NCBI GenBank assembly: GCA_019828545.1
Contig: JACVRA010000255.1
Location: forward strand, 1 to 45,613
DNA length: 45,613 nucleotides
Origin: Paracamarosporium sp. OC-R06-R3
Lineage: Eukaryota > Ascomycota > Dothideomycetes > Pleosporales > Didymosphaeriaceae
Direction of reading: 5' to 3'
The notes under the pieces are model-generated. The model had not been told where the DNA came from. It saw nothing but the letters and a program-made list of their open reading frames with translations, and did not search any database. Numbering within the stretch: position 1 is the stretch's first letter; each line of letters opens with the position of its first letter. Positions 20,052 through 28,832 of the stretch are shown here, piece by piece. A program made the position numbers and the translations under genes.

Positions 20052-21923
20052 ATGCCATCTCTGCCATCACCAGCATACATAAATGCAGAATATCAATCGA
20101 CACACTACAGTCTCTTCAAAGACTCCATCACCGTACCGCTCGATCGCGTATTACCCCCTGGAGTTTCACAGTATGCATTCGATGCAGCGATTATACAGTA
20201 CATGGCAGTAGTTGGACACGAACAGGTGTTTCAAGGCGATGCATTGACAGAATACATCGACCCCTACGAGCTGTGGGAGTTAGAAGGAAAGCGTAAAATA
20301 CCTAGTGCCGCAGTGCGACCAAAGAACAAGGAACAATTGCGACGCGTGCTTGCGATATCGAACGAATATGCGATTCCCGTGTGGACGTTTTCCAGAGGCA
20401 AGAACCTTGGGTCAGTCTTCCTCTGATCATCAAGTTGTCCAAATCTAACTGTGCGGTCGGCACAGCTACGGTGGTCCAGCACCGCGTGTCAACGGCTCAA
20501 TAGCACTAGATCTCCATCGCATGTCTAAAATCATCGAGGTCAACGCTGAGTATGCCTACGCTGTCGTCGAACCCGGTGTCACCTTCACTGAGCTCTACGA
20601 TTACTGCGTCGCACACAAGCTCAAAGTTTGGCCTTCGGTTCCATCCCTGGGATGGGGCTCTGTCGTTGGAAATACCCTGGACCGCGGCACAGGCTTCACA
20701 CCCACTGCAACACATCACCAGCACATTTGCGGCGTCGAAGCTATGCTTGCCAACGGCGAGCTCGTGCGAACGGGACAGTTCGCTGTCACTGGATCGCCGT
20801 CATCACATCTTTCCAAGTTTACATTTGGACCTAGTATCGAGGGCCTGTTCCTGCAGTCGAATCTGGGTATTGTGACGAAGTTGGGGATATGGCTTACGCC
20901 TGCGCCGCAGGCTTTCATGTCATGCTCGTTCGATATGCCTGATTTTGAAGATGTGGAGACTATCGTAGATGTATTCGGTCCTCTTCGTCGCGATGGGCTA
21001 TTGCCCAACACGGTGTACGTGTCGAATTTGGTCGAGTGGCTCGGCATGATGGGCAAGCGGGAAGAGCTCTGGCCTGAACCTGGTGCCATTCCGGAATGGC
21101 GTCTGAAGGAACTCCAAGCTCAACTTAACATAGGATATTGGAACGCAAAGTTTGGGCTGTATGGTGCAAAACAGGTGGTGCAAGCACATTTCAATGAGCT
21201 AAAGAAAATTGTAGCAACGAAGGCACCAAAAGGACGTTTGAGTGGAGAGATGTTTTCTGCTGAAGACGGAGAGACATTGGATCCGGCATCTATAGCCGAG
21301 CCGCATGGAGGGTTCTTCGTGGGTGTGCCGAGCTTGTGGAGTTTGCCAATGGTGAAGTTTAGGTTGCCGAAGGAGGGCGGGGGGGTTGGAGCGCATTACG
21401 ACTATAGTCCTATTATTCCGTCGAATGGGAACACCGTGTTAGAGTGGGTGAATACTGCCAAGAGGTATGCTGTACTTCTCACCTACCGAGCTATGGTCGA
21501 CTAATGAGCGATTTCCAGGATATGTGAGGCCGAGGGCTTTGATCTCTTCTGCGACTTCTTCATGCATGAACGGCATGTCATCTTTGTCAACATGATGACT
21601 TTCGACAAGACAAACGTCGAGCATCGACGAGCTGTACAAGCCGTCTTCACGAATCTGTTTGAAGAGGGCAAGAAGAGAGGCTTCAGCAAATACCGGAGTC
21701 ATATCAACACCATGGGTAAGTGATCACGACAGACGCACTATGCAGTCGACTCACAGTCATAGACCTTGTCGCTTCGTTGTACGACTTTAACGACCACGCA
21801 TATCGACGCTTCGTCGAGACGATCAAGGATGCACTTGATCCAAATGGGATCTTGTCACCGGGCAAACAGGGCATCTGGCCGAAGCGGTTCCGTGAAAACG
21901 CTCAGTTGAAGGCACATCTGTAG
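20052..21923 (+). CDS. FAD-linked vanillyl-alcohol-oxidase-like oxidoreductase
   Basis: Flavoenzyme of the VAO/4-cresol dehydrogenase group, which oxidises para-substituted phenols such as vanillyl alcohol. Four exons (20052-20410, 20466-21464, 21519-21715, 21763-21923) with GT-AG introns of 55, 54 and 47 bp give 571 aa, close to the family length of about 560. The PCMH-type FAD domain runs to about residue 270: 'RGKNLGYGGPAPRVNGS', then 'DRGTGFTPTATHH', 'GVEAMLANGELVRTG', 'GLFLQSNLGIVTKLGIWL'. The substrate-cap domain follows, with 'HERHVIF' around 469-475 where the family carries the histidine that bonds FAD. His472 is the likely counterpart. The C-terminus 'DPNGILSPGKQGIWP' is family-typical. 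No signal peptide, so probably cytosolic or peroxisomal. The only gene of known type in the array. Confidence 0.92.
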
Positions 21924-22708
21924 GACCCGTCATACGTTGTACAACAGAAGGAGGTCACGCAGAGGCATGGAATGAATACGACGTTGAGATTGTTGACACG
22001 GGCTGCAGGTGTTGATGTCCGGCGCAACCAGGCGTGTTAGACCTCAAAGTGCGAGTTTCGCGCAGAAGAAGGCGGCCTTCGAACATATGCTCATGTAACG
22101 TGTTTCTCTTGAGTTTCTCGCCCTTTGAACAAGTGAATGCTTTGTGTTGTGTGGTCAGCAAGCATGCTGGAAGGTGAGCGGGGCTGCGGCCCGTGCATAG
22201 CACCAGGTATCGTATCCTCCCCCACGGCGAGTGCGATGAGCTCTCATCTTCCCCCTGAATGTCGAACCGATGGCTATAGACGCCCGTGGAACAGTGTATG
22301 TGCGCGCTAGTGGTCGAGGCCGCTCGACCCCGGGTAAGGTGAAAGTGAAGGTGAAGGCCGTAATGTTTACTAAATGGGCAATTGCGGCGTTGATGCGACA
22401 ACGCGACCTGCTTGTTCTTCACCTGCGCTCCGCTGGACTTTGTTTACGCTCGAACTTACTCCAGGAAACTGCGGGCTTCTTTCGTTCAGTCAACCTGTCA
22501 CCATAGATGTTTTCCTGCGCCCCGGTTCGCAAAGAGGGGCTGATATCCTTTTTGAGTCGCCTTGTCTCTACCGCACGCGTAAACTCCGCCAGTTGGGACG
22601 CGTCCCTCACTCTGCCGTAGGGTTTCACGCCTGCTTGCTGACGGCTTGGATTGCAGTGTGCGACAGCCACTCCTCTGCCTTTTGAATCGACCTACGACGA
22701 CCGTAGCC
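21924..22708. other. Intergenic stretch between the oxidase and array member F
   Basis: About 785 bases with no supportable gene. It contains the 3' region of the oxidase and the promoter and leader of the next gene. A pyrimidine-rich leader precedes the ATG at 22709. I see no strong TATA element. Confidence 0.5.
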
Positions 22709-24970
22709 ATGCCGCCGTTTGGTCTGTACCAGATGCCGCGAAATCACCTCTATGGCGGAAGGGTCACGCCCCGAGTCTACAACACCAACGACTTCCAGAG
22801 CGACCAAGACCACTTTGCTTCTTCGGACCATTCACCGCCTGCCGACAAGGATGGCGCAGTTGAACTTGCATCTGTTACTAATGACTCTAGGGTAAAGAAA
22901 GAGAAGAAGAAGGGGAAGAAGAAGTTGGCCAAGGAAGAGAAGAAGAGACAGTCGTTGGCCAGCGACAAGAACGCTCAGCTTGAGCGCCTGCTTGATAGCG
23001 CCGCGGCCATGCCCAACAACACGAGTCGGATGAAGAAGAAGGACAAGAAGAAGCATCGCCATTCGGGTGAAGGTGCCCACGAGGCTCGTGCATTCTTCGA
23101 TGGTACCCGAGACCCACATTCACAGGACCAGAAGGTCGAGCGAAACGGAATTGTGGCGAAGAAGCGCAAGAGGGAGAGCGAGGCGAATGTCAAGGCAGCC
23201 AACACTCATTTGATGAATGAAGAATACCTTACTGGGCAGAATCTACCAGCTGTTGTGCTTGACTCCTTGCTTAACTTTGGTCCTTCGCCGAACAAGCAGC
23301 TACAACAAACCCAACAAGTTACGGAGCAGCCGTCTAAGAAAAAGACGAAGCGCAAAAGTCAGAACGACATTTCAGGCACTCAGCGTGTCGATGAGCCGAA
23401 AGAAAAGATGATGAGGCGCAAAAGTCTGCCCGTCTTGCCGGATGTCTCAAAAGAGGCTGCTGGATGTGTGCCGGTGCCGGTGCTGTCTGATTGGATTGAT
23501 GGATCTGATGAGCTTAATATGAAGAAACACAAGAGGAACCAAGGTTCTGTGGGTCAGTCCAAGACACCTGCCACTCCTGGCTCGGTTCCTGTACCAAAGA
23601 CCCCCATTTTGTCCCATCGGCCCTCCCAGAAGCCTACGTTTCATTCTGCTAGTCTCTGTCACCATCAAAATGGTGGAGGGAACCTGCCGGTCTCTAATGT
23701 GATAATACCTGAGACACCGCCGTCATCAAAAGTTCCTAAGAAGACGCCCGTGCCACTCCCATCCAACGTGAGCAACAGCACCGTAGGCACGAAGCATGAA
23801 CCCCGGCAGAAGAACCATCGAGATTTGCTTATCTCTACCCCACAATCCAGTGGTGACATCCCGGTTCCTTTGACTGCTCAAGCAGCTCTGGCTCCATCAT
23901 CGAGAGCTGTGTCGAAGCTACCTTCTGTGCCGAGCGCGCTCACTGATGCTAACCTACGGAGCTTCAAAGAACCCTTGGATGCAGAGTCCAAGCCACGACC
24001 CCGCGCAAAGTCAGGTGCGACGTCTACTGCTACATCGCTGCGAACGTCGTCCGCCTCTATGAGCATTCAAGAAGCGTTTGCTCGCGTTGGCAAGCCTTAT
24101 ATGCGCTCAGCAGCCGTGAACGATCCTTTCGTTACCACCAATGACAAGTTCAAGAAGACGCGGGAGGCTCATGATGAAGCCCCGCTTGACGTCTTCAATG
24201 AGAGATACCATGAAGTGAAGAAGGCTGTCAATTTCGATGAGGAAGATATGTACCTGGAGGATCATCTGGAGTGGGATGCCAAAAGCAACGAAGGTCCCGC
24301 ACCGTGCCTGAACAAGATGACGGGATGCTCGGCCAAGAAAGAAGAACTGCTTAGGGTCAGCAAAGAGGCCAACATGGAGATCTTAGCCCAGCTTGATACC
24401 AATGAAAAAGACTTGGCGAAGCTCGAGGAGGCCAGCAACCAAGCTCAACGTGCCGAGGACCTGCTCATGCTGGCTACTAGAGCCCGCATGCCCGTACCTA
24501 TAGGGTGCATCGAAGGTAGATGGACTCTGTACTGCCCAAAGTATGCCGAGACACATTTTGACAAGTACGGTTATGGCCAGCGCAGTCTCTTTATATCTTC
24601 TATTGCGGGCTTCAGGCACAAAAACACTTTTACGGCTCGCATGCAGCTTCCTCCTCGCACAATGGCCTACAACATCCTGTGTTTTCAGACTCCTCCGCAT
24701 GCATCCTTCCGTACTACGACCGTTAAAACGGCTTCGGAAGGTTATACTATGGACATAATCTTTCTGGGCAACGGATTCTTGCACCTGCGAGCGGACCTAG
24801 GACGGCTACTATCGGGCGCTTTACGTAAACCCCATGAGGACAACTATGTGATGGAATTCATTGGTGTTCATGAGAAGGCAACGCAATGGTGGTCTGTAAA
24901 AAAGGATGAGGTTGAGGAGGAGGGCAAGAAGTTGTTCGCCAAATACGACGGACATGCAATTGAAGACTGA
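22709..24970 (+). CDS. Large lysine-rich protein with the shared C-terminal domain (array member F)
   Basis: Single exon of 753 aa from the first in-frame ATG. The first 600 residues are low-complexity and disordered: several Lys/Glu clusters (about 65-90, 110-125, 155-160, 205-220) resembling nuclear-localisation signals, then Ser/Pro/Thr-rich sequence with repeated 'P-x-P-V/TP' phrases such as 'VIIPETPPSS' and 'KKTPVPLPS'. A short helix (about 555-595) leads into the C-terminal domain from about 598: 'GRWTLYCPKYAETHFDKYG', 'FTARMQLPPR', 'PPHASFRTTTVKTA', 'FLGNGFLHLRADL', 'MEFIGVHEKA'. I recall similar C-terminal domains in uncharacterised dothideomycete proteins, which cannot be checked here. 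This copy appears the least diverged of the three in the array. Probably nuclear; molecular role unknown. Confidence 0.82.
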   Translation: MPPFGLYQMPRNHLYGGRVTPRVYNTNDFQSDQDHFASSDHSPPADKDGAVELASVTNDSRVKKEKKKGKKKLAKEEKKRQSLASDKNAQLERLLDSAAAMPNNTSRMKKKDKKKHRHSGEGAHEARAFFDGTRDPHSQDQKVERNGIVAKKRKRESEANVKAANTHLMNEEYLTGQNLPAVVLDSLLNFGPSPNKQLQQTQQVTEQPSKKKTKRKSQNDISGTQRVDEPKEKMMRRKSLPVLPDVSKEAAGCVPVPVLSDWIDGSDELNMKKHKRNQGSVGQSKTPATPGSVPVPKTPILSHRPSQKPTFHSASLCHHQNGGGNLPVSNVIIPETPPSSKVPKKTPVPLPSNVSNSTVGTKHEPRQKNHRDLLISTPQSSGDIPVPLTAQAALAPSSRAVSKLPSVPSALTDANLRSFKEPLDAESKPRPRAKSGATSTATSLRTSSASMSIQEAFARVGKPYMRSAAVNDPFVTTNDKFKKTREAHDEAPLDVFNERYHEVKKAVNFDEEDMYLEDHLEWDAKSNEGPAPCLNKMTGCSAKKEELLRVSKEANMEILAQLDTNEKDLAKLEEASNQAQRAEDLLMLATRARMPVPIGCIEGRWTLYCPKYAETHFDKYGYGQRSLFISSIAGFRHKNTFTARMQLPPRTMAYNILCFQTPPHASFRTTTVKTASEGYTMDIIFLGNGFLHLRADLGRLLSGALRKPHEDNYVMEFIGVHEKATQWWSVKKDEVEEEGKKLFAKYDGHAIED

Positions 24971-25272
24971 TAGCACCTCACAGCATCACGAAAGTACAGA
25001 CCCAACATGAATTTCCGTCGCTACTTCAAGGGCATGTGGACAGCTATTCAATCACTGTCGTACGTTCGTCATATTATCGGCACAGCACTGTTTTGGGCGA
25101 GTCGCGTGCTTTGATTCCTGCTCCCAGCCTTTGCATGGTTTGGGCGCAAACACGTTTTGTAACAACAGCTTGATCACGAGACTTCTATGACAGGGGAGAA
25201 GAAGGTAACCTCTCTACGGATGCTCTAATAGGTATTAATGAAATGGTCAACACGCGTCATGTCTTGTCCGCT

Positions 25273-25578
25273 TTAGCCCATGTTATCAGCTCGTTTCAGG
25301 TGGACGTCGAGATGGGGCCAAATGTCATACATTTCGAGCACCTTTAACCCAAACGGGCCTGAAGGATTCAACTCTGGATGAAAGTATGTCAACCCAGTTT
25401 TCCAAATTCCTTGATCATTTTCGTATGAGCGGGTGTACGTCCTGATCAAGCTAGAAGTGGTGGGGCTGTTTGCGTTGGCAGTAATATAGGTCAGAAGTGC
25501 CACATTGTTCTTGGGTGTTGCAGGATTGTTGTTGGGGCCAATAAATCGAGCATGGTTGAGCGGCAGCTTGCGCGACAT
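25273..25578 (-). CDS. Small hypothetical protein (101 aa)
   Basis: A single open frame with ATG at 25578 and stop at 25273, divergent from the membrane-protein gene at 25883. The translation is balanced in composition and looks protein-like ('MSRKLPLNHARFIGPNNN', later 'LNPSGPFGLKVLEMYDIWP') but matches no family I know. No signal peptide or membrane helix. Support is limited to open-frame length and composition, so it may be a chance frame or a fragment of a longer spliced gene. Confidence 0.35.
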   Translation of the reverse strand: MSRKLPLNHARFIGPNNNPATPKNNVALLTYITANANSPTTSSLIRTYTRSYENDQGIWKTGLTYFHPELNPSGPFGLKVLEMYDIWPHLDVHLKRADNMG

Positions 25579-25882
25579 ATTTATGCGCAGCGGGTCTGCA
25601 CAACTGATGGATGAGGTTCCACTAGGTACCGATAACCAGTTTTTCCTTTGGCGTACACGATAAGAAGCACATACGGGAGCTTGGTGGGATTGTTCAAGTA
25701 GCCACAGCTCACAACCATTCCCACAGAGACGCTATATACTATTCCCAACCCCTAAAAAGTAGAGTTCATACCTCGCCCTCCTCGCTTTCACTTGTCGAGT
25801 ATCGGTGATACTGTCGCCATTCCTCCTCCACGAACATCCCACTTGTCTCCAAACGCCCCCACGACACTCAACACTCTCCAGG

Positions 25883-26881
25883 ATGTCGGCACGAGCAGCA
25901 CTTCCATTTACTCTCACTCTGATGTTGCTACTCTTTCTCCCGCTACTGGCGTCTGCTCAAGGCGCAACCGGCGGAAACCGCATGGACTCCGGCCAATGTC
26001 CTGCCGACGCCGAAGAAATCCTCGTATATTCCCCTTTCAAGCCTTATTTCCATTGGGAATTCTTCCGGGGCGATAGACAACGTTGCTGGGCTGCCGCAGA
26101 CTGTCTTCTCGAAGCAGCCGGTGAATCGCGCAAGCAGCAATTTGCTGCCACTGCTCTTGTCATGGGACTCATTCCACTTACGTTAAAAGATATTGCATGG
26201 CCAGAGAGAAGAATAATCCACGTGACAAAGCGGTTGAACTGGGGTCTCGAAATCTTGGTATTAGCACTGGGACTAGTCCCGTTGGAAACAGGCGATGCAA
26301 AAGAGACGAGGAGAAGGAGCAGAGAGAATAACATGTTGGCCAAGAAGGCGTGGGCGATGGACCGTGGCGGCATCGTTGTGACAATCATCGTGTGCTGGGT
26401 GGGCGTGTTTGCAAGCTATGCAGGCATGACCTTTATGGAAATATACAGCAAGCGAAGCGCCCTGGGCTGCGTGTATCCTGTTACCGTCGCAACGTGGTAC
26501 GTGGTAGCGCTCGTCCCTGCGATGATCCATGCGCTCTTCGCCACTGTACGACGTTCGAGACATCAGAGGCGGTTGTCACAGATTTCCATCGAGAAGTCAG
26601 ATCTCTTGTTGACCAAGGACATCGCTCAGGTACGAGCCGAGGAGAAAAAGAAGATTGTGTCTGCAGTGCCGGGTGCGGATGAAGACTGGCCCGTACAGAT
26701 GGCATGGGGTGTATATTATATTGCGGGCACGTTGATTTTTACGTGCATCATGGCCGTGACGGTCGTGGAGCTGATTTGCTGGGTGGGCTTAGGACTTGCA
26801 GTAACGGGGACTAGTAAGATTCTCGCGTTCTTCTTGTGCTTGGTGAGCGAGAAGACAGGAAAGATGATAGTGGATGTGTAG
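25883..26881 (+). CDS. Polytopic membrane protein of unknown function with N-terminal signal sequence
   Basis: Single exon of 332 aa. The ATG at 25883 is the first in frame and opens a clear signal peptide ('FTLTLMLLLFLPLLASAQG', cleavage expected after the ASA). A short extracytoplasmic segment with 'CPADAEEI', 'RCWAAADCLLEA' and three cysteines follows, then 'FAATALVMGLIPLTLKDIAWPERR', about five further hydrophobic helices (around 'LEILVLALGLVPL', 'GIVVTIIVCWVGVFASYAGM', 'TWYVVALVPAMIHALF', 'GVYYIAGTLIFTCIMAVTVV' and 'ILAFFLCLV') and a charged cytosolic loop (about 225-265). I recall similar 'CWxAADCL...PLTLKDIAWPERR' proteins across Pezizomycotina, with no assigned role. No enzymatic motif is visible. 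Intact. Confidence 0.75.
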   Translation: MSARAALPFTLTLMLLLFLPLLASAQGATGGNRMDSGQCPADAEEILVYSPFKPYFHWEFFRGDRQRCWAAADCLLEAAGESRKQQFAATALVMGLIPLTLKDIAWPERRIIHVTKRLNWGLEILVLALGLVPLETGDAKETRRRSRENNMLAKKAWAMDRGGIVVTIIVCWVGVFASYAGMTFMEIYSKRSALGCVYPVTVATWYVVALVPAMIHALFATVRRSRHQRRLSQISIEKSDLLLTKDIAQVRAEEKKKIVSAVPGADEDWPVQMAWGVYYIAGTLIFTCIMAVTVVELICWVGLGLAVTGTSKILAFFLCLVSEKTGKMIVDV

Positions 26882-27264
26882 TGAGTTGTGCTGCACGTGT
26901 ACTATAGTTGTTGTATTCGAGCCTGCAGTGGTATGTTATATTCTAAGACCACGTTCAGATTTTTGAATTCTACACTCTAGTCGTAATCCAGTAAACTCCA
27001 TCATGCCTGAGTCGGTTTTCAATATCATTGTCGGATATTTTCAGTGCCAGAAGAATCAAACCCTTTGGATATCTTCGCCTTCCCACGACCTAGACCTAGC
27101 AAGACAAACCCCACTTTGGTAATCTCATCTTCGAGAGCCCCGAATATCTGCACGCTCGCTATATAGATAGGGAGGTACACACATTGTCCACGTGCGAATC
27201 TACATTTCGCCAGATTAAATATTAGCTTTGAAGCGAAGATGTGACCACTCGGATTCTTTGGTGG
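26882..27264. other. Downstream region of the membrane-protein gene
   Basis: No gene, RNA or repeat is supportable. It holds the 3' untranslated region of the plus-strand membrane-protein gene and the presumed terminator region of the tentative minus-strand small gene. Confidence 0.45.
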
Positions 27265-27743
27265 CTACTTGACTGAAGGATAGAACAGGCGTTTGAGTTC
27301 AACTACGCGTTTTGTTACATTGTGGAGCATGTCGTTAAATTCTTGGGGATGTAGGTCCCGGCAACCGTCTTTTATCTTGTGCAAGCGCGCCAGTTGGCCG
27401 CATTGGATAACGTCTCTAAAAATTTCATCTTGCTGCGACTCCTCCCTCGCACGCGTTAAACTGTGCTCCGTTGCCACGCAATGTGGAGTAGTGTTTTGAT
27501 CTGATGCCTGGACTGGCGCACTGAAGGTGATACCCTTGGTTCCGGCTACAGCAATAGTCTTGTGTATACCCGGCACTGTAACATCTCATATGTGTTGTCG
27601 TTAGATGCACCTCTTGTTTGCTGCATCCTGTGCTCATCGGCTGGTTCAACAGATCTGATAGAGTGAACACGTCGGATTGTGATCCTCATACCTTTCTCCT
27701 TGCTCGCTTTTACGGATGCGGTTTCAGAGTCGAGCGCGCCCAT
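27265..27743 (-). CDS. Small hypothetical protein (147 aa, two exons, tentative)
   Basis: Two frames on the minus strand can be joined: exon 1 from ATG at 27743 to 27611, exon 2 from 27575 to the stop at 27265. The gap is flanked by GT and a TTACAG acceptor with a CTAAC branch point, and the phases agree, giving 147 aa. The intron would be only 35 bp, shorter than any other here, so this may be a degraded gene or a wrong join. The product is hydrophilic, with an acidic/basic C-terminal helix ('NDMLHNVTKRVVELKRLFYP'). No family recognised, no signal peptide. Confidence 0.35.
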
Positions 27744-28832
27744 ACTAATCTGCCCGAAACACTACGTATGCGATCCAAAGTTGGATTGCGCAATGGGCGA
27801 CGTGCACTTCCTACTAGTAACCAGATTCCGCTTATCCTCTCGATCAAGAGAGCTATTCTCAAGCGTTGGATAATGTCCCATAGGATTTTTTGTGATGAAA
27901 CGTGAGCGTGTTGTCAAAGCCAAGGTTTAGATTGGGCGCGGCTCATCGTGTTCTTTGCGGTAGAATCATTTAGCTAGACATAGCCTTATTCACAACAGAG
28001 CTTTTATATATTTAAGCTCTAGATCACACGATTACGAGAGCCGCACATGCTGACTCTTTGCTACCATCTCAATTTCCAACGGCCCAAATGCCCATGAACC
28101 TTCATTGATTGATGAGAAAGAATCTGAATTAAAATATGATCAAGGAACCCACTAAACACGAAATCACAACTCGCGGGTTGGAAATCCATGTAGCAAGCAT
28201 GGCACCCTTGCGCGAAGTAGGAGTGATCATTTTTCTGAGCAAATATCAATGTTTTGCCAGCCCATGTTGTTATAATTTTGTGTTAATTTTACAAGAATGG
28301 CTTCTGCGTCGCTCTTCATTTCGGTATTGATCTACTCAGAAGCCGTGTTAATACCTTATTATACGCTCCGGCTGTGTAGTTTGTGACCAAGGCGCCAAAT
28401 GTAGGAACCGATGATCACCCCACTTCATTTGCATTGGGATACCGCCAAGCTGGCATTCCCCGCAACTGATTATACCGGGTCATGCACATACTATGGCACT
28501 GTGACATCCTCTCGTATGTGCCTAATAAATTGATGATAGCTCATGCGGATCACGCCAAATACCAAATTCTCTTCCCCATATATATATGTTCGTGGTCTAC
28601 TTTGCCGGGCTTGTGCTACAATAAGCACGTTTCTCTTCATCCCGTGGGATAATTGTGTTGTCGATGCGGTAGTTCGTTGTTGCAAATTTAAATTGTAGTG
28701 GGACAGTTGCGTTTTCTCCGTGCTGCAGAATTCTGGAAGATATATATCCGCATCCAGTCCTGTCACCCACCCGATGCAAGTATCTTGTAAAATCTCATTT
28801 TTTTCAAGACCAGAATAGATACGGGTACAAAA
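27744..28832. other. Intergenic stretch before the GMC oxidoreductase
   Basis: About 1.1 kb without a supportable gene. It includes the promoter of the GMC gene. A TATATATAT run lies at about 28579-28587 and a CAAT-like AT-rich leader at 28790-28830. No repeat or RNA gene seen. Confidence 0.45.

Noticed and set aside
25006..25113. 35-codon ATG frame just after array member F
   Set aside because: It is too short, has no family signature, and lies in the expected 3' untranslated region.
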